Positions 24,259 through 33,279 of a DNA stretch of 64,000 bases are shown piece after piece. Location of the stretch: the NCBI RefSeq assembly GCF_001571245.1, contig NZ_BCTK01000015.1, positions 124,001 to 188,000 of the forward strand. Direction: 5' to 3'. Below the pieces are notes generated by a model. It had not been told where the DNA came from. It searched no databases and was given only the letters and a program-made list of their open reading frames with translations. How positions within the stretch are numbered: position 1 is the first letter of the stretch; every line of letters begins with the position of its first letter. The position numbers were made by a program, and so were the translations under genes. The DNA comes from Achromobacter piechaudii NBRC 102461 (GTDB lineage: Bacteria; Pseudomonadota; Gammaproteobacteria; Burkholderiales; Burkholderiaceae_B).

Positions 24259-25974
24259 ATGAGCAGCATGTTCGACCATGGCCTGGCGCGCCGCGACGCC
24301 AACTACACCGCCCTGACCCCGGTGGACTTCATCGCCCGCGCGGCCGAAGTGTATGGCCAGCGTTTGGCGGTGGTGCATGGCAAGGTGCGCCGCACGTGGG
24401 GCCAGACCTACGAACGCGCGCAGCGGCTGGCCAATGCACTGGAACAGGCGGGCATCCACCGCGGCGACACCGTCGCCGTCATGCTGCCCAACATACCCGC
24501 CATGGTCGAAGCGCACTTCGGCGTGCCCATGCTGGGCGCGGTGCTCAACACGCTGAACACCCGGCTGGATGCGCCCAGCGTGCTGTTCATGCTGGGCCAC
24601 GGCGAAGCCCGCGCGCTGATCGTCGACACCGAATTCGCCGATATCGCCCAACGCGCCCGCGCCGAATTCCCGCACTTGCGCATCATTTCGGTCCACGACC
24701 TGGACAGCGCCCCCGCCACCTTGCCGGGGGCCGTCGATTACGAAGCCTTCCTGGCCGACGCCTCGCCCCATTACGCGTGGCAGCCGCCCGCCGACGAATG
24801 GGACGCGATTGCGCTGAACTACACCTCGGGCACTACCGGCGACCCCAAGGGCGTGGTCTATCACTATCGCGGCGCGTACCTGAACGCGGTCAGCAACATT
24901 CTTGAATGGGACATGCCCAAGCACGCGGTCTATCTCTGGACCCTGCCAATGTTCCATTGCAATGGCTGGTGCTTTCCCTGGACCGTCGCCGCGCGAGCGG
25001 GCGTGAACGTGTGCCTGCGCAAGTTCGATCCGCAGACCGTCTTCGACCTGATCCGCGCCGAAGGCGTCACCCATTACTGCGGCGCGCCCATCGTGCAAAG
25101 CGCGCTGGCCAACGCGCCAGCCGACATGCGCGCGGGCATCACGCACACGGTGCGCACCATGGTGGCCGGGGCCGCACCCGCGCCCGCCGTCATCGCCAAG
25201 ATGCGCGAGATCGGTTTCGAACTCACGCACGTGTACGGGCTGACCGAGGTGTATGGACCTGCCGCCGTCTGCGCCCGCCAGGAATCGTGGGACGCGCTGG
25301 ACGACGAGCGCCGCGCCCAGCTGACCGCGCGCCAGGGCGTGCGCTACCACTTGCAGGCCGGCGTATCGGTGCGCAACCCCGAAACCATGCAGCAAGTGCC
25401 CGCCGACGAACAGACCGTGGGCGAAATCATGTTCCGCGGCAACATCTGCATGAAGGGCTATCTGAAGAACGAACGCGCCACCGACGAGGCCTTCGCGGGC
25501 GGCTGGTTCCACACGGGCGACCTGGGCGTGATGACGCCGGACGGGTACGTGCGTATCAAGGACCGCAGCAAGGACATCATCATTTCGGGCGGCGAGAACA
25601 TCTCCAGCATCGAAGTCGAGGACGCGCTTTACCGGCACCCGGCCGTGGCGGCGGTGGCGGTCGTGGCCATGCCCGATCCCAAGTGGGGCGAGACGCCGTG
25701 CGCCTTTGTCGAACTGAAAGCCGGCGCCAGCGCCACCGCCGAGGAAATCATCGCGCACTGCAAGCTGCTGCTGCCCGGCTTCAAGGTGCCGCGCGCGGTG
25801 CGCTTTGGCGAATTGCCCAAGACATCCACCGGCAAGATCCAGAAATTCGAATTGCGCGCCGCGGTCGGCGCGACAAAGGCCATCGACCTGGCGGGCCCGT
25901 CCACCGCGCCCGCCTCTTCTTCGGACGAGCCGGCCACGGATACCCCCGCCGACAGCCCCAACAAAGCCGCCTGA
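24259..25974 (+). CDS. Fatty-acyl-CoA synthetase, DmdB-like
   Basis: 571 residues of the ANL superfamily. The P-loop YTSGTTGDPKGVVYHYRGAY is at about 191-210; LPMFHCNGW, VYGLTEVYGPA, WFHTGDLGV, KDRSKDIIISGGENISSIEVE and TSTGKIQKFELR follow in order, the last with the catalytic Lys. This subgroup includes medium-chain ligases and methylmercaptopropionyl-CoA ligase DmdB. A polar Ala/Ser/Pro-rich tail of about 30 residues is extra. The ATG at 24259 has GGAGA about 6 bases upstream. It is followed 42 bases later by an acyl-CoA dehydrogenase, the DmdB-DmdC order. Confidence 0.88.
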   Translation: MSSMFDHGLARRDANYTALTPVDFIARAAEVYGQRLAVVHGKVRRTWGQTYERAQRLANALEQAGIHRGDTVAVMLPNIPAMVEAHFGVPMLGAVLNTLNTRLDAPSVLFMLGHGEARALIVDTEFADIAQRARAEFPHLRIISVHDLDSAPATLPGAVDYEAFLADASPHYAWQPPADEWDAIALNYTSGTTGDPKGVVYHYRGAYLNAVSNILEWDMPKHAVYLWTLPMFHCNGWCFPWTVAARAGVNVCLRKFDPQTVFDLIRAEGVTHYCGAPIVQSALANAPADMRAGITHTVRTMVAGAAPAPAVIAKMREIGFELTHVYGLTEVYGPAAVCARQESWDALDDERRAQLTARQGVRYHLQAGVSVRNPETMQQVPADEQTVGEIMFRGNICMKGYLKNERATDEAFAGGWFHTGDLGVMTPDGYVRIKDRSKDIIISGGENISSIEVEDALYRHPAVAAVAVVAMPDPKWGETPCAFVELKAGASATAEEIIAHCKLLLPGFKVPRAVRFGELPKTSTGKIQKFELRAAVGATKAIDLAGPSTAPASSSDEPATDTPADSPNKAA

Positions 25975-26016
25975 CGCCGGCGCCCCCTGCCCTTTCATCA
26001 CAGGAGTTTTTCGGCC

Positions 26017-27786
26017 ATGACGTACCACGCCCCCGTGAAAGACATGTTGTTTGTGTTGAACCATCTGGCCGGCCTGCGGCAAGTCGCCGCCCTGCCCGGT
26101 TTCGAGGAGGCCACGCCCGACACCGCGCAAGCGGTGCTGGAAGAGTCCGCCACGTTCGCCGCCGAGGTGTTGGCCCCGCTGAACCACCCGGCCGACCGCG
26201 AACCCAGCAGCTGGCGCGACGGCGTGGTCACCACCGCGCCCGGCTTCAAGCAGGCGTTTGCCCAGTACACCGAAGCCGGCTGGCAAGGCATGTCGCACCC
26301 AGTCGAGTACGGCGGCCAGGGGCTGCCCGGCCTGATCGGATCGCCGTGTTCCGAAATGCTGAACGCCGCGAATCTGTCGTTCGCGCTGTGCCCGTTGCTG
26401 ACCAATGGCGCCATCGAGGCCCTGCTGACGGCCGGATCGCCGGAATTGAAAAAGCGCTTCATCGGCCCGATGATCTCCGGCCAATGGACCGGCACCATGA
26501 ACCTGACCGAACCGCAAGCCGGCTCGGACCTGGCCATGATCCGCACGCGCGCGCAGCCGGTGGGCGACGGCACGTACCGCCTGTCGGGCACCAAGATCTT
26601 CATCACCTATGGCGATCACGACCTGACCGAGAACATCCTGCACCTGGTGCTGGCCCGCCTGCCCGACGCCCCCGACGGCGTGAAGGGCATTTCGCTGTTC
26701 CTGGTGCCCAAGTTCCTGGTCAATGAAGATGGCTCGCTGGGCGCACGCAACGACGTCACCTGCGTATCCATCGAACACAAGCTGGGCATCAAGGCCAGCC
26801 CCACGGCCACCTTGCAGTTTGGCGATGCGGGCGGCGCGCTGGGCTATCTGGTGGGCCAGGAAAATCGTGGGCTGGACGCGATGTTCATCATGATGAATGC
26901 CGCGCGCTATGCCGTGGGCGTGCAGGGCATCGCCATTGCCGACCGCGCCTACCAGCACGCGCTGGCCTATGCCGCCGAGCGCGTGCAGAGCCGCCCGGTG
27001 GACGGGTCCTCGCGGGATGCCGTCACCATCATCCATCACCCCGACGTACGCCGCATGCTGGGCACGATGCGCGCCTTGACCGAGGCGGGCCGCGCGCTGG
27101 CCTACGTCACCGCCGGCCACGCCGACCTGGCCCACGCCAGCCCGGACGCCGACGAACGCAAGCGCCATTTGGCCATCCAGGAATTCCTGGTGCCCATCGT
27201 CAAGGGCTGGTGCACCGAGATGTCCATCGACGTCGCCAGCCTGGGCGTGCAGGTGCACGGCGGCATGGGCTTCATCGAGGAAACCGGCGCGGCGCAGTAC
27301 TACCGCGACGCCCGCATCCTGACCATCTACGAAGGCACGACCGCCATCCAGGCCAACGACCTGATCGGCCGCAAGACGCTGCGCGACGGCGGCGCGGTGG
27401 CCCAGGGCCTGCTGGACGCCATCCGCCAGACCGAAACCGAACTGGAAGCGCGCAGCGAACCCGCTGCCAACCTGATGCTCAAGCCGCTGCGCCAGGCGCG
27501 GCTGGCTCTGGCCAACGTGGTGGACTTCGTGCTGGCCAACGCGGCTAGCGCGCCGAACGCCGTGTTCGGGTCGGCCGTGCCTTACCTGCTGCTGGCGGGC
27601 ACGACGCTGGCGGGCTGGCAGATGGCGCGCGCGCTGCTGGCCAGCCTGGATCATCGGGATGAAGACCCCGAGTTCCATCAGGCCAAGATCGCCACGGCGC
27701 AGACTTACGCGCTGCACAAGCTGACGCAGGCGCCGGGCCTGGCCGCCGTGGTGCTGGGGTCCAGGGACTACGCGGTACAGCCCTGA
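26017..27786 (+). CDS. Acyl-CoA dehydrogenase, DmdC-like long form
   Basis: 589 residues, the long (about 590) acyl-CoA dehydrogenase type that includes 3-methylmercaptopropionyl-CoA dehydrogenase DmdC. Visible are NLTEPQAGSDLAMIRTRA (FAD/substrate loop), IKASPTATLQFG, VQVHGGMGFIEETGAAQYYR, and IYEGTTAIQANDLIGRK containing the catalytic Glu; a C-terminal extension follows. The preceding AGGAG is well placed. Whether the substrate is a sulfur compound or an ordinary medium/branched acyl-CoA cannot be decided, since DmdA and DmdD are not nearby. The last 19 bases overlap the convergent MFS gene. Confidence 0.9.
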   Translation: MTYHAPVKDMLFVLNHLAGLRQVAALPGFEEATPDTAQAVLEESATFAAEVLAPLNHPADREPSSWRDGVVTTAPGFKQAFAQYTEAGWQGMSHPVEYGGQGLPGLIGSPCSEMLNAANLSFALCPLLTNGAIEALLTAGSPELKKRFIGPMISGQWTGTMNLTEPQAGSDLAMIRTRAQPVGDGTYRLSGTKIFITYGDHDLTENILHLVLARLPDAPDGVKGISLFLVPKFLVNEDGSLGARNDVTCVSIEHKLGIKASPTATLQFGDAGGALGYLVGQENRGLDAMFIMMNAARYAVGVQGIAIADRAYQHALAYAAERVQSRPVDGSSRDAVTIIHHPDVRRMLGTMRALTEAGRALAYVTAGHADLAHASPDADERKRHLAIQEFLVPIVKGWCTEMSIDVASLGVQVHGGMGFIEETGAAQYYRDARILTIYEGTTAIQANDLIGRKTLRDGGAVAQGLLDAIRQTETELEARSEPAANLMLKPLRQARLALANVVDFVLANAASAPNAVFGSAVPYLLLAGTTLAGWQMARALLASLDHRDEDPEFHQAKIATAQTYALHKLTQAPGLAAVVLGSRDYAVQP

Positions 27787-29006
27787 CGCGACGGTGGTGA
27801 CGCTGCCTTGCGCGGCAGCGTCGCCAGCCAGAACAGCAATGCCGACACGCTGATCGCCGCACCCAGGACGCACACGCCCGCCCAGCCGGCGCGCGCGTAC
27901 ACCCCCGTGGACGCGATGCCGCCCAGGCCGCTGCCCACCGCGTAGAACATCATGTAGCCGCCCACCAGGCGGCTATGCGCCTGGGCGCCGATGCTGAAGA
28001 TCATCGTCTGGTTCGTGACATGCAGCGCTTGCAACGCCACATCCAGCACCAGCACGCCCAGCGCCAAGGCCCACAAACTGTGATCCAGCAGCGCAATGGG
28101 CGCCCACGCCAGGCATAGCAGGACGAGGCCCGCCCCGGTGGTCCGCTGGCCCAGCCCGCGGTCCGCCCAGCGCCCGGCTCGGGCAGCCATCAGCACACCC
28201 AGCACGCCCACCAGGCCGAACGCACCCACCGCCGCGTACGACAAGGAATGCGGTGGCGCGCTCAAGGGCAGCACCAGCGCCGTCCAGAACACGCTGATGG
28301 CCGCAAACATCAGCAGCGCGATCATGCCGCGCACGCGCAGCACGGGTTCGGTGGCAAGCAGCGTCGCCATGGACCGCAACAAGGCCCAGTACGACAGCGT
28401 CGCCGTGGGCAGGCGGCGTTGCGGAAGGCGGCGCATCAGCACCACCGCCAGCACGGCCGCCAACGCGGCGGACACCAGATAGACGGCGCGCCAGCCCCAG
28501 GCATCGGCCACCACGCCCGCCACCGTGCGCGCCAGCAGCAAGCCGATCACCACGCCGCCCTGGGCCGCGCCCACCACCCGGCCGCGTTCGGCGGGCGCGG
28601 CCAGCGCGGCGGACAGCGCCAGCAGCCCTTGCGTCATCGCCGTGCCCAGCAGACCCAGCGCGACCATGCCCGCCAGCAACCACGGCGTATTGGCCGACAG
28701 TGCAACCGCCGCCAGCGCCAGCACCAACAGGCCCAGTTGGGCCAGCATCAGCCGGCGCCGGTCCAGCAGATCGCCAAGCGGCACGACAAACAGCAGCGCC
28801 ACCGCGCAGCCCAGCTGCGTCGCCGTGACCACCACGCCCACCGCCCCCTCATTCAGCGCGAACTCACGCCCGATCGCATCCAGCAAGGGCTGCGCGTAAT
28901 ACACGTTGGCCACGCTCAGGGCACAAGCCACGGCCAGCAACATGACCAGCGAGGTGGGCAGCGGCCGGGCCGAAGGATCGGTTGGGGGTTGGGAGGGATC
29001 GGGCAT
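27768..29006 (-). CDS. MFS transporter
   Basis: 412 residues with 12 predicted membrane segments. ANVYYAQPLLDAIGREF in helix 1 and VVPLGDLLDRRRLML in the loop after helix 2 are conserved in the YceL/YnfM-like drug-efflux group. Efflux of a small organic compound is likely; the substrate is unknown. It is divergent from an HxlR-type regulator with a palindrome in the shared spacer. The 3' end overlaps the convergent dehydrogenase gene by 19 bases. Confidence 0.88.
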   Translation of the reverse strand: MPDPSQPPTDPSARPLPTSLVMLLAVACALSVANVYYAQPLLDAIGREFALNEGAVGVVVTATQLGCAVALLFVVPLGDLLDRRRLMLAQLGLLVLALAAVALSANTPWLLAGMVALGLLGTAMTQGLLALSAALAAPAERGRVVGAAQGGVVIGLLLARTVAGVVADAWGWRAVYLVSAALAAVLAVVLMRRLPQRRLPTATLSYWALLRSMATLLATEPVLRVRGMIALLMFAAISVFWTALVLPLSAPPHSLSYAAVGAFGLVGVLGVLMAARAGRWADRGLGQRTTGAGLVLLCLAWAPIALLDHSLWALALGVLVLDVALQALHVTNQTMIFSIGAQAHSRLVGGYMMFYAVGSGLGGIASTGVYARAGWAGVCVLGAAISVSALLFWLATLPRKAASPPSRQGCTA

Positions 29007-29070
29007 CGCGTTTCCTTGTGGTTTTATTACGAAACCAGAATGCTAGACCCCAAGGTTTTATAATGCAACC

Positions 29071-29084
29071 ATTACGTCCGTAAT
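29071..29084. promoter_or_regulatory. Palindrome between MFS and hxlR genes
   Basis: ATTACGTCCGTAAT is a 14-base palindrome (6-base arms, 2-base centre), 59 bases before the HxlR start and 65 bases upstream of the MFS start. A further ATTACG half-site is at 29024-29029. It is a good candidate for the HxlR-type operator controlling both genes. Confidence 0.65.
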
Positions 29085-29142
29085 TTGCTCGCCACACCGC
29101 CTGAAGCTCCCTCCCCGTCAACCATTGCTTTAAGGGCCAGAC

Positions 29143-29601
29143 ATGGTCAAACGCACCAGTCTTGAAGGCGCCGCCTGTCCGGTGGCGCGCTCGTTGGACG
29201 CCATCGGCGATTGGTGGTCGTTGCTGATCGTGCGCGATGCGTTCGACGGCGTGCGCCGCTTTGGCGAATTCCAGAAGAGCCTGGGCGTGGCCAAGAACAT
29301 CCTCAGCGACCGGCTGCGCACCCTGGTCGCGCACGACATCCTGGCCGTTGCCCCGGCCTCGGATGGCAGCGCCTATCAGGAATACGTGCTGACCGACAAA
29401 GGCCGCGCGCTGTTTCCGGTCATCGTCGGCCTGCGCCAATGGGGGGAAGACCATTACTACGGCCCGACCGAAGCGCACTCGACGCTGATCGACCGCAAGC
29501 GCGGCCAGCCTGTGCGCCGGCTTGAAATCCGCGCTCAGGACGGGCGCGTTCTTGCGCCCGATGACACGGTGGTGCAAAAGACCACGCCCGCGCCCGTCTA
29601 G
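29143..29601 (+). CDS. HxlR/MarR-like transcriptional regulator
   Basis: 152 residues with the HxlR domain: CPVARSLDAIGDWWSLLIVR is the family start with its single Cys (about residue 12), followed by RFGEFQKSLGVAKNILSDRL (recognition helix) and the wing ending YVLTDKGRALFPV. HxlR regulators respond to aldehydes, quinones or oxidants, often through that Cys. Divergent placement to the MFS exporter suggests it controls efflux. Its stop overlaps the end of the convergent PNPOx-like gene by 4 bases. Confidence 0.9.
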   Translation: MVKRTSLEGAACPVARSLDAIGDWWSLLIVRDAFDGVRRFGEFQKSLGVAKNILSDRLRTLVAHDILAVAPASDGSAYQEYVLTDKGRALFPVIVGLRQWGEDHYYGPTEAHSTLIDRKRGQPVRRLEIRAQDGRVLAPDDTVVQKTTPAPV

Positions 29602-30560
29602 CCCGGCCACTGCCCCGTGGCCAGCGCGGTCGGCGAATAGTCGCCGAAGCGCCAGCGCAGCGCCAAGGCGCCGGGCCGCCGCAACACGCGGCGCACATGC
29701 ACACGCCAGAGCCGCTCCGCGCCTGCAAAGTCCTGGATCTCGGGGCTGTCCAAAATGACCTCGGCCCGACCCGAGACCTGCAACACGTCGCCGCGCTCGA
29801 AGTCGATGAAGACCAATCCGGCGCGCGGGTTGGCCGTCAGGTTGCCCAAGGTATTGAAAAAACGATTGCCGGAGAAATCGGGAATGGTCAGCACGTCGCC
29901 ATCCACCCGCACGAATCCCGGCTTGCCGCCCCGGTGCGACACATCCACCGCCCGGGCGTCGGCATCGCCTACATACGAGGCCACAAAGAACGTGTCGGCC
30001 GCCCGGATCATCGCCCGCGCCGCTTCATCCAGGCGCTCGGTTTCGGGGCGCGCGTCGGCGAAGTGCAAGGCTGGCGAGCGCGAGAAATAGAAATCGCGCG
30101 ACTGGATGTATTGTGGGCAATTGCCGAACGACTGCGCGACCGCCACATCAAAGCGCTTGCCGTTCCACGCGGCGATGCGGCCATTCATGCGATTGCGCCG
30201 GCGCGTGTGCAATTCGATGCCCAACAGCCCCACCGCCTGACCGGGGCCCATGCCCGCGCGCAGCGGATCCGACTCGTCCGGCATGGCCGCAACGCGCAAG
30301 GTGTGCGCATCGGGTGACGAGGCAAAACCCGGCTCGCCTTCCAGCACGCCGGCCCAGGGATCGCCCTGCGCGTCCACCGCGCCCAGCACCAGAAACGGCA
30401 ATTGCGCGAAAAAATCGCGGTGCTGGTCCGGCATGAAATCGCGGATGATCTTGGGGCCGATCTGCGCCATGCGATCGGCCACGCCAACATGCGTCTGCAA
30501 CATGCGTTCGCCCGCATGCCAGGGCGAAGTCTTTTCCGGGGTCGAGTCAGCGAGGGTCAT
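29598..30560 (-). CDS. Pyridoxamine 5'-phosphate oxidase-like FMN protein
   Basis: 320 residues with a split-barrel flavin fold. Typical blocks are FLVLGAVDAQGDPWAG, HRGGKPGFVRVDGDVLTIPD and GNRFFNTLGNLTANPRAGLV. The family (COG3576-type) binds FMN or F420 and is not a vitamin B6 enzyme by default, so no substrate is assigned. It lies 33 bases after the GST gene on the same strand and is likely co-transcribed with it as a redox or detoxification pair. Confidence 0.82.
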   Translation of the reverse strand: MTLADSTPEKTSPWHAGERMLQTHVGVADRMAQIGPKIIRDFMPDQHRDFFAQLPFLVLGAVDAQGDPWAGVLEGEPGFASSPDAHTLRVAAMPDESDPLRAGMGPGQAVGLLGIELHTRRRNRMNGRIAAWNGKRFDVAVAQSFGNCPQYIQSRDFYFSRSPALHFADARPETERLDEAARAMIRAADTFFVASYVGDADARAVDVSHRGGKPGFVRVDGDVLTIPDFSGNRFFNTLGNLTANPRAGLVFIDFERGDVLQVSGRAEVILDSPEIQDFAGAERLWRVHVRRVLRRPGALALRWRFGDYSPTALATGQWPG

Positions 30561-30593
30561 GGTGCATTCCTTGTCGTTGCAGCCGCTACGGGT

Positions 30594-31223
30594 TCAAACG
30601 GCCTGTAGACCAGCCGCCGTGCGCGCCATCGGCACGAAGCCGGGCAGGTGTTCGATGCGGTCCAGCCAGGCGCGCACATGGGGGTAGTCGGCCAGCGACA
30701 CATTGCCTTCCGGCGCGTGCGACACGTAGGCGTAGCACGCCACGTCCGCGATGCTGGGATGGGCGCCCGCCAGATAGTCGCGCTGGGCAAGTTCGGCATT
30801 CATCACGCCCAGCAAGGCATGCGAGCGGGCCACGGTTGTGTCCGCGTCATACGGCGCGCCGAACACAGTGATCAGCCGCGCCGTCGCCGGACCGCTTGCC
30901 AGAGGCCCCGCGGCGACCGACAGCCAGCGCTGCACCGCCGCCGCGCCAGCCGGATCGCTGGGCAGCCAGGCCTGGCCGCCGTAGCGCATGGCCAGATAAA
31001 CCAGGATCGCATTCGAGTCCGCCACCACCGTGCCGTTGTCATCGATCACCGGCACCTGGCCGAACGCGTTGAGCGCCAGGAATTCCGGACGCTTGTGCTC
31101 GCCGCCGGGCAGGTCCACGTCGACGCGGCGGTGCGGCACGTTCAGCAGCGACAGCATCAGCGCGACGCGGTGCGCGTGGCCGGACAGCGGGAAGCCATAG
31201 AAGGTCAAGGGGGTAGCGGACAT
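30594..31223 (-). CDS. Glutathione S-transferase
   Basis: 209 residues. The N-terminal thioredoxin-like domain (TFYGFPLSGHAHRVALML, then NAFGQVPVIDDNGTVVADSNAIL) holds the cis-Pro and the glutathione-binding D-S pair, and an all-helical C-terminal domain ends with HPSIADVACYAYV, the usual S-x-A-D motif. It would conjugate glutathione to electrophiles. The ATG at 31223 has GGAA about 8 bases upstream; the frame extends further without support. A LysR gene is directly upstream in the same direction, with an inverted repeat in the 120-base spacer. Confidence 0.9.
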   Translation of the reverse strand: MSATPLTFYGFPLSGHAHRVALMLSLLNVPHRRVDVDLPGGEHKRPEFLALNAFGQVPVIDDNGTVVADSNAILVYLAMRYGGQAWLPSDPAGAAAVQRWLSVAAGPLASGPATARLITVFGAPYDADTTVARSHALLGVMNAELAQRDYLAGAHPSIADVACYAYVSHAPEGNVSLADYPHVRAWLDRIEHLPGFVPMARTAAGLQAV

Positions 31224-31294
31224 GGGAAATTCCAAGGTGGGTGAGCGATGCCTCCATCTTGGCCCCATGTGCCCGCCGCGTGAATGGCCGGCGG

Positions 31295-31313
31295 CGACAA
31301 GACACTATTGTCG
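31295..31313. promoter_or_regulatory. Inverted repeat upstream of GST, LysR-type
   Basis: CGACAA and TTGTCG are perfect 6-base arms with a 7-base spacer, 72 bases upstream of the GST start. The size and interrupted dyad fit a LysR binding site, and two LysR genes lie immediately upstream. Confidence 0.5.
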
Positions 31314-31343
31314 AAATTGAAAGGACCGATGCCGCGCGCGGGG

Positions 31344-32249
31344 TCAGACGGGCAGTTCGGCCAGGTCGCGGCGCAGCGCATCCACGCAGAATTCAACGAA
31401 GCTGCGCACCTTGGCAGAACTTCGCCGGCCCTCGGGGTAGACCACGTGCACGGGCATTGGCGGCAATTCGAAGTCGCGCAGCACCACCTGCAACGCGCCG
31501 CTCTTCAGGTGCCGCGCCACCTGGTAGGACACCACCTGCGTCAGCCCCCAGCCTTCGCAGGCGGCCAGCACGGCGGCCTGGAACGACGTGACGGTCAGCT
31601 GCGATTCCACGTTCATGCGGCGCGGCTCGCCCGCCTGCATGAAACGCCATTGCGCGCCCCGCCCTTCCATTGCCGCCGTGATCGTGCAAAAACGCTGGAG
31701 CGCGTCGGGATCCTCGGGCGCGCCGTGTTCGCGCAGAAAGGCGGGCGCGGCGCAGACCACGCGGCGCACGTGGCCGACCGGCACCGCCGTCAAGGTGGAA
31801 TCGGGCAGCGCGCCGATGCGCACGGCGACGTCCACGCCTTCATCCAGCAGGTTCACGACGCGGTCCACCAGCAGCGTGCGCACCGACACTTCACGGTGGC
31901 CGCGCAGATATCCCAGCACCACCGGCATGACATGCAGTTCGCCAAAGAAGGCGGGCGCGGTGATGTGCAGCGCGCCGCGCGGCATGGCCATCGCGCCAGC
32001 GGCGGCGTCATCGGCCTGCTCGACCTCTTCCAGAATGCGCCGGCAGTCGGCGGCGTAGCGCTGGCCCGCTTCGGTCAGGCGCAAGCTGCGAGTGGTGCGC
32101 ACCAGCAGCAGCGCGCCCAACCGCCGCTCAAGCGCTGCAATGCTGCGCGTGACGGTGGGCGCGGACATGGCAAGCCGCCGCGCGGCAGCCGCAAAGCTTT
32201 GCGATTCGGCGACCGCCAGGAATACCGACATTTCGTGGAATCGATTCAT
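31344..32249 (-). CDS. LysR family regulator (proximal to GST)
   Basis: 301 residues. The N-terminal helix-turn-helix reads MSVFLAVAESQSFAAAARRL then SAPTVTRSIAALERRLGALL, typical of the CrgA-like LysR group; the effector domain follows. Its ATG overlaps the stop of the second LysR gene (ATGA), so the two are translated from one message. It is a likely regulator of the downstream GST and PNPOx genes; LysR genes are more often divergent from their targets, so this same-strand order is unusual. Confidence 0.88.
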   Translation of the reverse strand: MNRFHEMSVFLAVAESQSFAAAARRLAMSAPTVTRSIAALERRLGALLLVRTTRSLRLTEAGQRYAADCRRILEEVEQADDAAAGAMAMPRGALHITAPAFFGELHVMPVVLGYLRGHREVSVRTLLVDRVVNLLDEGVDVAVRIGALPDSTLTAVPVGHVRRVVCAAPAFLREHGAPEDPDALQRFCTITAAMEGRGAQWRFMQAGEPRRMNVESQLTVTSFQAAVLAACEGWGLTQVVSYQVARHLKSGALQVVLRDFELPPMPVHVVYPEGRRSSAKVRSFVEFCVDALRRDLAELPV

Positions 32250-33169
32250 GCGGGGACCGTGGCGACAAAGGAAGCGGAGGGAGACGTCCAGGCGGCGGCG
32301 CCGTCCTGAATGCACTCGCACACGATATCGGCCAGCGCGGCGGCGACCGGATCGGGTTGCGCCTGGGCACGATACAGCGACAGCGCGATCGACGGCAAAG
32401 CGGGGAGGTCCTGTTCGCCCGGCGCCAGCGCGCGCACGCTTGCGGGCAAGCCCAAAGGCGTGCGCACGGCCAGACCCAGGCCTGCCGACACGGCCGCCCA
32501 CAAGCCGGCCAGGCTGGGGCTGGTGAACGCCGCCCGCCACCTCAGCCCGGCGCGATCCAGCGCGTCAGTCGCCGAGCTGCGAAACAGGCACGGCGCCTCG
32601 AACGCCACCAACGGCACGTTGCCGTCATCCGTGGCCGGGCAGGCCAGCCGGGCCGGACCGATCCAGCGCATGGGCAGATCCAGCAGGTGCTGCGCGTGCG
32701 GCAGACGCGCCTCATGCCCCCAGGCCAGCGCCAGATCCAGCTGCCCCAGCGCCATGCGTTCCAGCAATTCACCGTTGCGCGCAACCCGCGCTTCGATCCG
32801 CACATTGGGATGCGCGCGGGCGAATTGGCCCAGCACCTGCGGCAACACGCTTTCGCCAAAATCTTCCTGCATGCCCAGGCGCACCTGGCCGGACAGCTCG
32901 CCGCCTTGCACGGCGCGAGCCGCCTGATCGTTCAGCTCCAGCAGGCGGCGTCCATAGGCCAGCATGGTCTCGCCCGCCTCGGTCAGCGCCAGCCCGCGCC
33001 CCGCTTTGCGCAGCAGCGGCACGCCGGCCAGCTCTTCCAGCTTTTTCATCTGCGCGCTGGTGGCTGAGGTTGAACGGCCCAGGCGATCGGCCGCGCGGCC
33101 GAAACTTCCCAGGTCGACGCCGGCAACAAAGCTGCGCAGGACGTCCAGGTCAAAGGTGATGGGTCGCAT
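32246..33169 (-). CDS. LysR family regulator (divergent from MFS)
   Basis: 307 residues with the N-terminal winged helix (LDVLRSFVAGVDLGSFGRAA, STSATSAQMKKLEELAGVPL) and a LysR effector domain (GQVRLGMQEDFGESVLPQVL). It is divergent from an MFS exporter with two palindromes in the 110-base spacer, so it probably controls that gene. Its stop overlaps the start of the next LysR gene by 4 bases. The two regulators are not close copies, so this is not a recent tandem duplication. Confidence 0.88.
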   Translation of the reverse strand: MRPITFDLDVLRSFVAGVDLGSFGRAADRLGRSTSATSAQMKKLEELAGVPLLRKAGRGLALTEAGETMLAYGRRLLELNDQAARAVQGGELSGQVRLGMQEDFGESVLPQVLGQFARAHPNVRIEARVARNGELLERMALGQLDLALAWGHEARLPHAQHLLDLPMRWIGPARLACPATDDGNVPLVAFEAPCLFRSSATDALDRAGLRWRAAFTSPSLAGLWAAVSAGLGLAVRTPLGLPASVRALAPGEQDLPALPSIALSLYRAQAQPDPVAAALADIVCECIQDGAAAWTSPSASFVATVPA

Positions 33170-33177
33170 GAATCGTC

Positions 33178-33221
33178 CAGTTTTTCAAAACTGTTGAGCC
33201 AATATTTTCTGATTTTCAGAA
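33178..33221. promoter_or_regulatory. Two palindromes between lysR and MFS genes
   Basis: CAGTTTT-TC-AAAACTG (33178-33193) has perfect 7-base arms; TTCTGA-TTT-TCAGAA (33207-33221) has perfect 6-base arms and contains a T-N11-A motif typical of LysR sites. The centres are 28-29 bases apart, close to three helical turns, so a bound tetramer could contact both. Confidence 0.7.
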
Positions 33222-33279
33222 CAATAGCAGGCGCGCAAACTGGCCGGGTCGTTTTATTTGCATCGCGCTGGAGTCCTGC

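Noticed and set aside
24253..27873. Minus-strand open frame of 1206 codons opposite the ligase and dehydrogenase genes
   Set aside because: It spans two well-supported plus-strand genes and their spacer; composition is the expected antisense shadow of high-GC codons, with no recognisable domain or Shine-Dalgarno.
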